From: Eubacterium callanderi
GTDB lineage: Bacteria; Bacillota; Clostridia; Eubacteriales; Eubacteriaceae
Assembly: GCF_900142645.1 (NCBI RefSeq)
Contig: NZ_FRBP01000008.1
Span: 180,090-244,089, forward strand
Direction: 5' to 3'
DNA length: 64,000 nucleotides
Under the pieces are notes generated by a model. It saw only the letters and a list, made by a program, of their open reading frames with translations. It had not been told where the DNA came from and searched no databases. Below are positions 42,021 through 51,651 of the stretch, in pieces. The position numbers and the translations under genes were made by a program. Every line of letters starts with the position of its first letter. Within the stretch, counting starts at the first letter, position 1.

Positions 42021-44417
42021 GTGGCAACAGCAAGCAAAAAGAAACCGGCTAAAAAGCGCGCAGGCACATCAAAGGCCCGTGCGGGCAGCCGGGCCAAAAA
42101 GCAGGCTGGCATGAGCCCGATGGTCAAGCAGCGGATAACCGGCGCGGTGCTGGCCGTTCTGGGCCTTTATGTCGGATATGCTTTTTTGACAGCAACGCCC
42201 GGAATTTTAGATAAAATTGTGGGGAAGGTTATTTTTACCTACATGTTTGGCAATACAACCATCATGATTGCCCTTTATATGATCGCCTGGGGAATCATGC
42301 TGTTTTTTGACAAACACAGGGGAAACATACAGACACTGGTCATGGTGTTTTTACTGCTGGTTAATCTGATGGTGGTCTTTAGCCTGAATATTCCAAGGCT
42401 CATGACCTATAGCGTCCTGGATCTTTTCAGTGTGGCCAGTTATGGCGGCTACGGTGGAATCATAGGCATATTGCTTTCCTATTTCCTTCAGATGCTGGTG
42501 ACCAAGGTCGGTACGATTGTCTTTCTGATACTGGCGTCTATCGCCGAAGCCCTGTTGATTGTACGGGCAAATTTTAACGAGTATTATCAGAAAATGAAGG
42601 AAAATAAATTTGGTGTCGCTCCTCTGAAAAACAAGGTTGACGATCTGGTCGAGGAACGGAAGCTTTCAAAAGAGCTGAGTGAAAAGAGCAAAGCTGCCAA
42701 GAGGAATAAGGAAAAACAGGAAGAGCCAGCGAGTGACAGCTATGACGGCCTGTTTCAGCGCTCAGAGACCGGAAAGGTTTCGATTGATACAGAGATTCTT
42801 GATTTTATTGATGATGTCAATAAGGAGCTGGATGAATCGGAACCCCTGGAGGATTCCAACGAGACACTGCCAGAGGAGGAGCAGGAAAGCCTTTTTATGC
42901 TTCCTGAAAAGAAGCAGAAGCAGAATAAAATTGTGGATGAGCTTCTGGATTTATCCGATGATGGGGAGAACCCTGTAAACCCTCAAATGGAGGCTGACGA
43001 GGTTTATCATTTTCCGGAAACGACTTTGTTAAATCCGCCAGCCTCCGGCTCTAAAAACAGAAAGGACGCAGTGGTTAAAAAGGCGAAGATTATCGAGGAA
43101 ACACTTTCTAATTTTGGCGTACATGCCAAAATCATCGGGGTGGATGTTGGCCCGAGTATTACCCGGTTTGAGCTTCAGCCAGACCCGGGTGTCAAGGTCA
43201 ATAAGATTGTTAATCTGGCAGATGACCTGGCGTTGAATCTGGCAACCTCGGATATTCGTATTGAGGCGCCCATTCCAGGAAAAGCTGCGGTCGGCATTGA
43301 GGTGCCTAACGAGGAGAGCGTCATTGTCGGGCTGCGGGAGATCATTGAGACACCAGCCTTTGAAAATTTCAAAGGGCCCTTGCCCTTCGCGCTCGGCAAA
43401 ACGCTGTCTGGCCAGAACATTATCGGGGACATCAGCAAAATGCCCCATGTACTTATCGCGGGTGCCACAGGCTCTGGTAAGAGTGTGTGCATCAACAGTA
43501 TTATCATCAGTCTTTTGTACAAGGCTTCACCCGAGGATTTACGCTTTATCATGATTGACCCCAAAATGGTCGAGCTGAACCAGTACAACGCCATACCGCA
43601 CCTTCTGATTCCAGTGGTGACAGACCCCAAGAAGGCATCCTATGCCTTGAACTGGGGCATTAAGGAAATGACAGACCGCTATCAGCTGTTTAAGGAAAAC
43701 GGCGTGCGTGACATTGATGGGTATAATGAGCTGATGGCTGGCCAAGGCGGGGAAAAGCTGCCGCGGATCGTCATTGTGGTTGACGAGCTGGCCGACCTGA
43801 TGATGACATCACCCAAGGAATGTGAAAATGCGATCTGCCGTATTGCCCAGCTGGCCAGAGCCTGTGGGATTCATCTGATTATCGCGACACAGAGACCCTC
43901 GGTGGATGTGATCACCGGGCTGATCAAGGCGAACATTCCATCCCGTATTGCCTTTTCGGTGGCGTCTAATACAGACTCCCGAACCATTCTTGATATGGCC
44001 GGGGCTGAAAAGCTGCTGGGCAAGGGGGATATGCTTTATTACCCCGTCGGAAAATCAAAACCGCTGCGTGTACAGTGTACCTTTGTATCTGACGCGGAGA
44101 TCAATCGCGTAATCAATGCGGTCAAACCGAAAAAACAGCCAACCTATAATGATGAGATTGAAGAGGCGATTAACGAGCCACAGGAAGAAGAGGAAGCCAA
44201 AGAGGATGACCTGGACCCGCTGTTTGACCAGGCAGTGGAGACCGCTTTTACCTATAATCAGGTATCGACCTCCATGCTTCAGCGCAAGCTGAAGGTTGGC
44301 TATGCCCGGGCAGGAAGGCTTATTGATTCCCTTGAGCAAAAGGGCATTATCTCAGGGCCAAACGGCAGCAAACCGCGAACCCTGCTGATGACACAGGAAG
44401 AATACTACAGGAGGTGA
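42021..44417 (+). CDS. ftsK: DNA translocase FtsK/SpoIIIE
   Basis: The 798-residue protein has a basic N-terminal tail, four membrane helices (about 35-185), an acidic linker, an alpha/beta/RecA motor with Walker A GATGSGKS near 477 and Walker B IVIVVDELADLMM, and a C-terminal gamma winged helix (STSMLQRKLKVGYARAGRLID). It pumps chromosomal DNA through the division or sporulation septum. The start is GTG 42021, with GAGGTGA upstream. Confidence 0.95.
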   Translation: MATASKKKPAKKRAGTSKARAGSRAKKQAGMSPMVKQRITGAVLAVLGLYVGYAFLTATPGILDKIVGKVIFTYMFGNTTIMIALYMIAWGIMLFFDKHRGNIQTLVMVFLLLVNLMVVFSLNIPRLMTYSVLDLFSVASYGGYGGIIGILLSYFLQMLVTKVGTIVFLILASIAEALLIVRANFNEYYQKMKENKFGVAPLKNKVDDLVEERKLSKELSEKSKAAKRNKEKQEEPASDSYDGLFQRSETGKVSIDTEILDFIDDVNKELDESEPLEDSNETLPEEEQESLFMLPEKKQKQNKIVDELLDLSDDGENPVNPQMEADEVYHFPETTLLNPPASGSKNRKDAVVKKAKIIEETLSNFGVHAKIIGVDVGPSITRFELQPDPGVKVNKIVNLADDLALNLATSDIRIEAPIPGKAAVGIEVPNEESVIVGLREIIETPAFENFKGPLPFALGKTLSGQNIIGDISKMPHVLIAGATGSGKSVCINSIIISLLYKASPEDLRFIMIDPKMVELNQYNAIPHLLIPVVTDPKKASYALNWGIKEMTDRYQLFKENGVRDIDGYNELMAGQGGEKLPRIVIVVDELADLMMTSPKECENAICRIAQLARACGIHLIIATQRPSVDVITGLIKANIPSRIAFSVASNTDSRTILDMAGAEKLLGKGDMLYYPVGKSKPLRVQCTFVSDAEINRVINAVKPKKQPTYNDEIEEAINEPQEEEEAKEDDLDPLFDQAVETAFTYNQVSTSMLQRKLKVGYARAGRLIDSLEQKGIISGPNGSKPRTLLMTQEEYYRR

Positions 44418-44421
44418 CAGA

Positions 44422-45762
44422 GTGAAGAAAATCCATATCACAACCCTGGGCTGTGATAAAAATACCGTAGACGCTCAGCAGATGCTGGGAATGCTCGCGG
44501 AAAACGGCTATACCATTGAACCCGACCCGGCACGGGCTGAAGTGATTGTGGTCAATACCTGCTGCTTTATCCAGGCGGCCAAGGAGGAATCCATCGAGTA
44601 TATTCTTGAATACGCCGGCTATAAGGAAAGCGGGCCGTGTGAGATCCTGATAGCAGCAGGCTGTATGGCAGAGCGCTATCATAAAGAGCTTGCGGAGGAA
44701 ATGCCTGAGGTTGACGGCTTTTTAGGCGTGGGGCATATTGACAACATCATTGACCTGATTAAAGATATTGAAGGCGGAAGGGGAAGAGAAGCGCTCTCTG
44801 GAAATATCGACCGCCCTTATGTGGAAGAAATGCCCCGCTATATCGAGGACAACACCGTTACAGCCTATCTGAAAATCAGTGAAGGCTGTGACCATCACTG
44901 CACCTACTGTGTGATTCCCAAAATTCGTGGAAGACACCGGAGCCGCAGTCCAGAGGCTATTTATAAAGAAGCGGCGTATCTGGAGAAAAAGGGTGTCAGG
45001 GAGCTGATCATTATCGCCCAGGACATCACCCAGTATGGGAACGACCTGGAGGGAGAGATAAATCTGGCAGGGCTGCTGACGCGGCTGTCGGAGGATTTTT
45101 CCTTCCGTTGGATACGTCTGCTCTATATGTATCCTGAGGGCATCACAGAAGAGCTTCTGGATGTGATCGCCAGCCATGACAACCTCTGCCATTATTTTGA
45201 TATTCCCATCCAGCATACTGAGGATAAAATTTTAAAACGCATGGGGCGTCCAGTTAACAAAAAGCATCTTTTTGAACAGATCGGGCTGATCCGCGAAAAG
45301 CTGCCTGACGCGGTACTCAGGACCGCGATTATCACTGGTTTTCCCGGTGAGACAGAGGAAGACCATGAGGGGCTGCTCGCCTCGCTAAGAGCGCTTAAAA
45401 TCAACCGATTGGGTGTGTTCAAATACTCGCAGGAGGAAGGAACCCCTGCGGCGGAGTTTCCGGATCAGGTGGATGAAGCGGTTATGGAAAGACGTTGGAA
45501 TGAAATATACGGACAGCAGGAGGGCATAACAGCTGAAGCCAATGAAGCCTTTGTCGGCAGAAGCCTGGACGTTTTAATAGAGGAAATGGAGGCGCCGGGA
45601 ACCTATTCCGGGCGAACCTATGGTGATGCACCAGAAATTGATTGTATGGTTTTTGCCAATAGCGGGGAAGAGGTATTAGACATTGGCAATTTCTATAAAG
45701 TAAAAATAATCCAGACACTGGATTATGATTTGATAGGAGATGTAGAAAATGAACTTACCTAA
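44422..45762 (+). CDS. rimO: Ribosomal protein S12 methylthiotransferase
   Basis: The 446-residue protein has an N-terminal methylthiotransferase domain (TLGCDKNTVDAQQM, VNTCCFIQAAKEES), the radical-SAM cluster CDHHCTYCVIPKIRG, and a C-terminal TRAM domain. The TLGCDKN opening is typical of RimO rather than MiaB. It methylthiolates an aspartate of ribosomal protein S12. GTG start with AGGAGGTGA, directly after ftsK. Confidence 0.93.
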   Translation: MKKIHITTLGCDKNTVDAQQMLGMLAENGYTIEPDPARAEVIVVNTCCFIQAAKEESIEYILEYAGYKESGPCEILIAAGCMAERYHKELAEEMPEVDGFLGVGHIDNIIDLIKDIEGGRGREALSGNIDRPYVEEMPRYIEDNTVTAYLKISEGCDHHCTYCVIPKIRGRHRSRSPEAIYKEAAYLEKKGVRELIIIAQDITQYGNDLEGEINLAGLLTRLSEDFSFRWIRLLYMYPEGITEELLDVIASHDNLCHYFDIPIQHTEDKILKRMGRPVNKKHLFEQIGLIREKLPDAVLRTAIITGFPGETEEDHEGLLASLRALKINRLGVFKYSQEEGTPAAEFPDQVDEAVMERRWNEIYGQQEGITAEANEAFVGRSLDVLIEEMEAPGTYSGRTYGDAPEIDCMVFANSGEEVLDIGNFYKVKIIQTLDYDLIGDVENELT

Positions 45763-46294
45763 CAAAATTACCATGGCCCGAATTATTATGATTCCATTCT
45801 TTATTATTGCCCTGCTGGTCAATTTCCCATTCCACGAGCCCATTGCGGTGGTGATTTTTATTGTCGCCTCTGCCTCTGACGCGGTGGACGGGCATCTTGC
45901 CAGAAGCCGGAATCTGATTACGGATTTTGGAAAATTTATGGATCCGCTGGCAGATAAGCTGCTGACCTGCTCAGCGTTTATCTGTCTGGTTGAGCTGCAG
46001 ATGATCCCGTCCTGGGTGGTTATCATCATCATTGCCCGCGAATTCGCCATTACAGGTCTCCGGACGCTGGCGGCTTCCGACGGCATTGTCATTGCTGCCA
46101 GCAAATGGGGCAAGGCCAAGACCATTTCCCAGATGATTGCAATCATCGCATTGCTGCTGGTCAACTGGCCGGTTATGGCATTCCCCGCCTTGCTGCTATT
46201 CGGTAACATCATGGTTTATGTTGCCCTGGCCCTGACCCTTATTTCAGGTATTGATTATTTCAGACTGAACAAGGGTGTCTTTAGAAGTATGTAG
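45749..46294 (+). CDS. pgsA: Phosphatidylglycerophosphate synthase
   Basis: The 181-residue membrane protein carries the CDP-alcohol phosphotransferase signature within SDAVDGHLARSRN, followed by DFGKFMDPLADKL. It transfers the phosphatidyl group from CDP-diacylglycerol to glycerol-3-phosphate. It overlaps rimO by 14 bases, with TAGGAGATGTA before the ATG. Confidence 0.93.
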   Translation: MNLPNKITMARIIMIPFFIIALLVNFPFHEPIAVVIFIVASASDAVDGHLARSRNLITDFGKFMDPLADKLLTCSAFICLVELQMIPSWVVIIIIAREFAITGLRTLAASDGIVIAASKWGKAKTISQMIAIIALLLVNWPVMAFPALLLFGNIMVYVALALTLISGIDYFRLNKGVFRSM

Positions 46295-46329
46295 GCATTT
46301 GAAAGTAAATAAATGAGAATAACAAACGA

Positions 46330-46351
46330 GCGCGGCGGAAGCCGCGCTTTT
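46330..46351 (+). terminator. Hairpin after pgsA
   Basis: GCGCGGC-GGAA-GCCGCGC followed by T4, 16 bases before the next start. Confidence 0.7.
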
Positions 46352-46366
46352 GTGTGAGGAGTTTTT

Positions 46367-47377
46367 ATGGAAATTGACGTTCATGTAAAAAGAGCAATTT
46401 TACACATTCTGGATACGGGCGCGGGGATTCCGGTGCTTTCGGATACACTGCTGGGGCTGCCCATCGGTATTCAGGAATACTTGTATAAACATCTGACCCG
46501 GGCGATGAAGGATCCGGATATTAAGAGAACCCAGTTTGTGGACCCGCCAAGCCGTTTTTGTGAGCTGGTACAGCAGTATAAAAAGGATGACGAAAGCTTT
46601 ACATCTGTCAGCCAGGAAATCGCGAGCCTGCTCTTTGATTTTATGGTGGAGAATGTCGGGGTGCCGTCGGCAGATCTGCTGGTGGTCGATTTTATTGGCG
46701 ACGGAGAGCCTTATTTGGGTGTTTTAAAGCTGAATTACAAGCACAGCTATATCCACTATGTCGATCACGAGGACGGCCGTTTAAATGATATTCTTCGTCA
46801 GCCCTGCTCACTGCCCACAGAAGGGCAGCGGCTGGATGAGTTTGTGATCATCAATTTAAATACCGGTCAGATTTTTCTAAAGGAAAAAAAGTTTGAGATT
46901 GATGACAAAAAGGAGTACTATCTCTCCAACCGTCTGGTTTTATGTGAGGATGTGCTCTCCGAAAAACAGACATTTGATATTGTGGAAAAGACCGTTAAAA
47001 AAATTATTGCCAGCGAATATAACGGCGACATTGAAAAGCTGAATACCGTCAAGCGGGTCATCGCCGACGACTACGAATCGGACTCGGTCATTGATATGGA
47101 CAGTATTGCCCAAGCCACCTTTGGCGATGATTTTACAGTGAAGGAACGCTTTAGGGAGGAGGCTGCCAAAAAAGGGCTTACCCAGCGCAAAGTAGAGGTA
47201 AGCGATAATATTGAGAGCAAAATTTTTAAGAAACAAAAGTTTGTTACTGACTCAGGCATAGAGCTCTCGATTCCAACGGACTACCTCATGCGGGAGGACA
47301 TTGTAGAATTCAGAAATAATCCAGATGGTACCATCTCGGTGGAGATAAAAAATATAGAAGGATTTGTACCGAAGTAA
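46367..47377 (+). CDS. 37-kDa nucleoid-associated protein (NdpA/YejK family)
   Basis: The 336-residue protein resembles the nucleoid-associated 37-kDa family: an early HVKRAILHILDTGAGIPVLS and a central YLGVLKLNYKHSYIHYV region. In E. coli a member is loosely bound to the nucleoid; clostridial versions are uncharacterised. It lies between pgsA and cinA, with GAGGAG before the ATG. Confidence 0.75.
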   Translation: MEIDVHVKRAILHILDTGAGIPVLSDTLLGLPIGIQEYLYKHLTRAMKDPDIKRTQFVDPPSRFCELVQQYKKDDESFTSVSQEIASLLFDFMVENVGVPSADLLVVDFIGDGEPYLGVLKLNYKHSYIHYVDHEDGRLNDILRQPCSLPTEGQRLDEFVIINLNTGQIFLKEKKFEIDDKKEYYLSNRLVLCEDVLSEKQTFDIVEKTVKKIIASEYNGDIEKLNTVKRVIADDYESDSVIDMDSIAQATFGDDFTVKERFREEAAKKGLTQRKVEVSDNIESKIFKKQKFVTDSGIELSIPTDYLMREDIVEFRNNPDGTISVEIKNIEGFVPK

Positions 47378-47480
47378 GAAGGTGTGTGGATGCGATAAGA
47401 TTCACAGAGTATCAGGATCAGGGCATCTAGAGAAGAATTCTTTGTCATTATTCAGATAAACAACTCTGAATCAAAGTTTA

Positions 47481-47520
47481 ATAACATTGCAGAATTTTAC
47501 CAGAAACAGTATAATGATAA
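47481..47520 (+). promoter_or_regulatory. Promoter region of cinA
   Basis: TTGCAG, 17 bases, TATAAT, about 60 bases before cinA; a small GCCGG/CCGGC hairpin lies between. Confidence 0.5.
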
Positions 47521-47570
47521 GGGCCGGAGTTTTATGAATCCCGGCTGAATTGACATAAGGAGATGGAATT

Positions 47571-48812
47571 ATGAATTGTGAGCTCGTTTCAGTTGGAACA
47601 GAACTTTTAACGGGAGACACCTTAAATACCAATGTTATGTTTTTGTCCAAGGAATTGTCTATAAATGGCTTTTCGGTGCTTTATCATACCACGGTGGGTG
47701 ATAACCCGGGGCGTCTGAAATCTGTCATTATGCGGGCCCTGACCCGCAGTGACCTGATTATCACGACTGGCGGCCTCGGACCGACCCAGGATGATCTGAC
47801 AAAGGAGACCATTGCGGAAATTTTCGGTATGGAAATGGAACAGCGGCCAGAAATTGTCGAGAAGCTCAAAGCGTTTTTTGACCGCCGCGGGGTAGAAATG
47901 ACAGAGAATAACCTGCGTCAGTCTTACGTGCCAAAGGGGGGCGTCATGCTGCCCAACCCCAGAGGTACCGCTCCGGGAATTATGATTGAGAAGGACGGAA
48001 AAACTGTAATCATGCTGCCGGGACCACCACATGAAATGATGGGCATGTATGAGGACTGTGTGGAACCCATCCTGCACCAGCTGAAAAACCAGCTCGTGAT
48101 TTCACGCTATTACAATCTTTCGGATATTGGTGAATCCACTGTGGAGGACACCATCATGGACATCATTGACCGGCAGGATAATCCCACGGTTGCCACCTAT
48201 GCCAAGCTGGGCGAGGTGATGATCCGCCTGACGGCCAACGGGGATGATCCTGAAACCATTAACGCTTTGCTGGACCGGTATGAGAAGATCATCATTGAAC
48301 GTTTTGGCGGCCATATTTTCACACATTCCCAGGACAGCCTGGATGTGACGGTCGGTAAACTTTTAATGGAAAAGGGCCTGACTGTCGCTCTGGCAGAATC
48401 CTGCACCGGAGGTCTCGTGGCTTCAAAGCTGGCAGAGATTCCCGGAATTTCAGCGGCGTTAAAAATGGGACTGGTTACCTACTCCAATGAAGCTAAAATG
48501 CAGCTTTTAAAGGTGAGGGCCGAAACGCTTGAACGCTATGGCGCAGTCAGTGAGCAGACCGCACGGGAGATGTGCGAGCACCTTAAGGAAATTTCAGGCT
48601 GTGATATTACCGCGTCTGTCACTGGTATTGCCGGGCCTGGCGGCGGATCGCCAGAAAAACCCGTGGGACTTGTATACGTCGGGGTTTGCGCCAATGGAAA
48701 AACCACCATTAAAAAATATCTCTTTGAAGGCAGTCGAAAGATTGTTCAATTGCGCACCGCCAATAAAGTTTTTCACTTAATTCGCGAAGCAATCCTTGAC
48801 AAAACAGAATGA
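47571..48812 (+). CDS. cinA: CinA: competence/damage-inducible protein, NMN deamidase type
   Basis: The 413-residue protein has an N-terminal MoCF-like domain (SVGTELLTGDTLNTN, TTGGLGPTQDDLTKE) and a C-terminal CinA amidase domain (LAESCTGGLVASKL, TGIAGPGGGSPEKPVG). It is linked to pyridine-nucleotide salvage and sits directly before recA, as in many Bacillota. The recA promoter lies inside its last codons. Confidence 0.95.
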   Translation: MNCELVSVGTELLTGDTLNTNVMFLSKELSINGFSVLYHTTVGDNPGRLKSVIMRALTRSDLIITTGGLGPTQDDLTKETIAEIFGMEMEQRPEIVEKLKAFFDRRGVEMTENNLRQSYVPKGGVMLPNPRGTAPGIMIEKDGKTVIMLPGPPHEMMGMYEDCVEPILHQLKNQLVISRYYNLSDIGESTVEDTIMDIIDRQDNPTVATYAKLGEVMIRLTANGDDPETINALLDRYEKIIIERFGGHIFTHSQDSLDVTVGKLLMEKGLTVALAESCTGGLVASKLAEIPGISAALKMGLVTYSNEAKMQLLKVRAETLERYGAVSEQTAREMCEHLKEISGCDITASVTGIAGPGGGSPEKPVGLVYVGVCANGKTTIKKYLFEGSRKIVQLRTANKVFHLIREAILDKTE

Positions 48813-48824
48813 TTTCTTTATAAT
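48796..48824 (+). promoter_or_regulatory. recA promoter
   Basis: A perfect TTGACA and a perfect TATAAT 17 bases apart; the -35 overlaps the 3' end of cinA. Confidence 0.8.
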
Positions 48825-48837
48825 ATAGATAGTGATA

Positions 48838-48849
48838 GAACGAACGTTC
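48838..48849. promoter_or_regulatory. LexA (SOS) box of recA
   Basis: GAACGAACGTTC fits the Gram-positive LexA core GAAC-N4-GTTC. It lies at or just after the expected transcription start. Confidence 0.8.
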
Positions 48850-48882
48850 ACAGAACGCTTTGTGAAAATAGAGGAGAAAAGT

Positions 48883-50043
48883 ATGGCTGAAAAACGCAAA
48901 CCATTAGAAAAAGTAGAAGAAAAAACTGACAACAGCGCAAAGCAGGAAGCCTTAAACGCTGCTTTAAAGAATATTGAAAAAACCTTTGGAAAGGGCGCCG
49001 TCATGCGTCTTGGAGACGAGAGTGCGAAGATGGACGTCGACGTTATCTCCACCTCATCCATCGGTATTGATATGGCGCTTGGAATTGGCGGGGTTCCCCG
49101 TGGCCGGATCATTGAGATCTACGGACCAGAATCCTCCGGTAAAACCACTATTGCCCTTCATATTGTGGCGGAAGCCCAAAAGGCCGGAGGCAACGCGGCC
49201 TTTATCGATGCCGAACATGCGCTCGATCCCGTATACGCAAAAGCCCTCGGTGTGGATGTGGATAACCTGATTGTATCCCAGCCGGACACAGGTGAACAGG
49301 CCCTTGAAATTCTTGAAGCCCTGGTGCGGAGCGGGGCCATCGATGTGGCCGTTGTGGACTCTGTCGCGGCTCTGGTACCCCGTGCGGAAATTGATGGGGA
49401 AATGGGGGACTCCCATGTTGGGCTTCAGGCGAGACTGATGTCCCAGGCCCTCCGAAAGCTGGCAGGGATTATCAAAAAGTCCAATACCGCGGCGATCTTT
49501 ATTAACCAGCTGCGCGAGAAGGTTGGGGTTATGTACGGAAATCCAGAGGTTACAACTGGCGGCCGTGCTTTGAAATTCTATTCCTCTGTCCGGATGGACA
49601 TCCGCAGAATTGAAACTTTGAAAAAAGGAACCGATATGATCGGGAACCGTACCCGTGCTAAGATTGTAAAGAACAAAATGGCGCCGCCGTTTAAAACTGC
49701 CGAGTTTGATATCATGTACGGCGAGGGTATCTCCAGAGAAGGGGATATTCTGGACATGGCGGTTGAGCTGAATATTATAAAAAAATCCGGCTCATGGTTC
49801 TCCTACGGTGAGGAACGCCTGGGGCAGGGGCGTGACAAGGTGAAGGAATACCTTAAAGAAAACCCTGAATTTGCCGATGCGGTTGAACAGAAAATCCGTG
49901 ATCATTTTGCCAAGAAGGATGAGCCCGAAGTGCCAGAGGAAGGCTCGGAAGCTCTGACCAAGGATCAGGCTGAAATGGCCGCGGAATTATCTGATGAGGA
50001 TATGGATGAGTTCTTTGAGCTGAATGAGTTCGAGGAAGAATAA
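48883..50043 (+). CDS. recA: Recombinase RecA
   Basis: The 386-residue protein has Walker [10 protein letters not shown], then [14 protein letters not shown] and the DNA-binding loop region [10 protein letters not shown] with [16 protein letters not shown], and an acidic tail. It drives strand exchange and LexA self-cleavage. ATG 48883 follows GAGGAG; the frame is open further upstream but lies within the LexA box and leader. Confidence 0.97.
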   Translation: MAEKRKPLEKVEEKTDNSAKQEALNAALKNIEKTFGKGAVMRLGDESAKMDVDVISTSSIGIDMALGIGGVPRGRIIEIYGPESSGKTTIALHIVAEAQKAGGNAAFIDAEHALDPVYAKALGVDVDNLIVSQPDTGEQALEILEALVRSGAIDVAVVDSVAALVPRAEIDGEMGDSHVGLQARLMSQALRKLAGIIKKSNTAAIFINQLREKVGVMYGNPEVTTGGRALKFYSSVRMDIRRIETLKKGTDMIGNRTRAKIVKNKMAPPFKTAEFDIMYGEGISREGDILDMAVELNIIKKSGSWFSYGEERLGQGRDKVKEYLKENPEFADAVEQKIRDHFAKKDEPEVPEEGSEALTKDQAEMAAELSDEDMDEFFELNEFEEE

Positions 50044-50056
50044 GCAGGAGGAAAAC

Positions 50057-50248
50057 ATGGAATTAGCAGAGTTAAAGCAAAAAGTACTGGAAGCCATGCG
50101 GGAAAACGGTGCGCCGATGAATGCCGGCGCCGTTCAGAAGGCACTGGACGTTGACCGCAAGGAGATTGATAAAGCCTTTAAAGAATTAAAAGCTGAAGGA
50201 GCCATCGTATCGCCAGTTCGCTGTAAATGGGAACCGGCAGACAAATAG
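50057..50248 (+). CDS. Small winged-helix protein downstream of recA
   Basis: The 63-residue protein starts at ATG 50057 after AGGAGG. The sequence LKQKVLEAMRENGAPMNAG, QKALDVDRKEIDKAFKELK and EGAIVSPVRCKWEP is a compact winged helix with no other domain. It is probably a DNA-binding accessory or regulator co-transcribed with recA, 13 bases after it. Normally recX would be expected here; this is not RecX. Function unknown. Confidence 0.65.
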   Translation: MELAELKQKVLEAMRENGAPMNAGAVQKALDVDRKEIDKAFKELKAEGAIVSPVRCKWEPADK

Positions 50249-50260
50249 AAAGCTGGCAGA

Positions 50261-50295
50261 AAAGGGTGCGTACAGTCCTGTATGTGCCCTTTTTT
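50261..50295 (+). terminator. Terminator of the recA unit
   Basis: AAAGGGTGCGTACAG pairs with CTGTATGTGCCCTTT, then T's. Confidence 0.85.
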
Positions 50296-50366
50296 AGTGG
50301 TCCGCAGAGCACGGCACATTTTTGCGCTGTGCTCTGCGGTAAACTTTCATGCTGAGAGGTGAGAGA

Positions 50367-51599
50367 ATGGAAAAAGTTCGTCGGATTCTTCATTGTGATT
50401 TGAACAGCTTTTACGCGTCGGTAGAGCTTTTATCTCATCCGGAGCTTAGGGAGCAGCCTGTGGCTGTCTGCGGCAATCCGGAGAACCGCCACGGCATTAT
50501 CCTGGCTAAAAATGAAGCGGCAAAAAAATTCAAGATTCAGACAGCAGAGACCGTATACCAGGCAAAGCGAAAATGCCCGGAGCTGATCTTGCTGCCGCCC
50601 CATCACGACTTGTACCGCCATTACTCAAAAATGATCAATGAGATTTATAACGAGTTTACGGATCGGGTAGAGCCTTTTAGCATTGATGAGTCCTGGCTGG
50701 ACGTAACAGACACCATGCATCTTTTTGGCGGCAGCGGTACCGCCATGGGTGATCTGGTGCGCGAAACCGTCAAAGAGCGCACCAGACTGACTATTTCGGT
50801 AGGCGTTTCCTATAATAAAATTTTTGCCAAACTGGGCAGTGACTATAAAAAACCTGACGCTGTGACTGTTATTACACCGCAGAACTATAAAAAACTGCTG
50901 TGGCCCCTGCCGGTCACAGATCTTATCTATGTTGGCAAGAGCGCTTTCAGAAAGCTGAAATGTTATGGCATAAGGACCATTGGCGATCTGGCCGTCTCAG
51001 ACCGTTCTGTGCTTTCTCATGATATGGGAAAGATGGGGGAGATGCTTCACGATTATGCCAATGGCCTGGATGACAGCCCGGTGCGTTCAGCTACTGAGCC
51101 GCGGGAGGTTAAGTCTGTGGGTCATGGCAACACCTTTGGCAGGGATCTTGAAAATATGGAGGAGGTAAAAAAAGGCCTTTATCCTCTGGCTGAGACGGTT
51201 GCCAAACGCCTTAAAGGCTACCACCTGAAATGCCGCGGCGTACAGGTAATGATAAAAGACCCGGCGTTCCGCCAGATTTCGAGGCAGGTGACCCTGAGCC
51301 ATCCGACTCAGTTGTTTAAGGAAATCTTTGAAGCGGCCGTTGCCCTGGTGGATAAATACTGGGATTTTACCCAGGGAATCCGTATGCTTACGGTAACGGG
51401 GATCAACCTGGTGAGCGCAGAAACATGTGAACCGGAACAGCTGACTCTTTTTGGTGCGGACAGCTTTGAGAAGCGTGAGAAGCTGGAAAAAGTGGAAGCC
51501 GCCATGGACAAGCTGAAAGAAAAGTATGGCGACGCCATCATTTATACTGGAACAGCGCTGACGAAAGCAGAAGGCAAGGAAAAAGACCCATCCGAATGA
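50367..51599 (+). CDS. dinB: DNA polymerase IV (Y family)
   Basis: The 410-residue protein begins RRILHCDLNSFYASVE (metal-binding D) and has FSIDESWLDVT (catalytic D-E) near 104, a thumb, and a little-finger domain. It copies past lesions. ATG 50367 follows AGAGGTGAG. Its position directly after the recA unit fits SOS-related function, but no LexA box was found before it. The stop codon is inside the terminator stem. Confidence 0.93.
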   Translation: MEKVRRILHCDLNSFYASVELLSHPELREQPVAVCGNPENRHGIILAKNEAAKKFKIQTAETVYQAKRKCPELILLPPHHDLYRHYSKMINEIYNEFTDRVEPFSIDESWLDVTDTMHLFGGSGTAMGDLVRETVKERTRLTISVGVSYNKIFAKLGSDYKKPDAVTVITPQNYKKLLWPLPVTDLIYVGKSAFRKLKCYGIRTIGDLAVSDRSVLSHDMGKMGEMLHDYANGLDDSPVRSATEPREVKSVGHGNTFGRDLENMEEVKKGLYPLAETVAKRLKGYHLKCRGVQVMIKDPAFRQISRQVTLSHPTQLFKEIFEAAVALVDKYWDFTQGIRMLTVTGINLVSAETCEPEQLTLFGADSFEKREKLEKVEAAMDKLKEKYGDAIIYTGTALTKAEGKEKDPSE

Positions 51600-51616
51600 A
51601 TCGGGTGGGTCTTTTT
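51581..51616 (+). terminator. Terminator overlapping the dinB stop
   Basis: AAAAGACCCATCCGA pairs with TCGGGTGGGTCTTTTT across a 5-base loop. Confidence 0.9.
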
Positions 51617-51651
51617 GGAAAGTTCGCTGTATGAGTTTTATAAAAAGAAGA

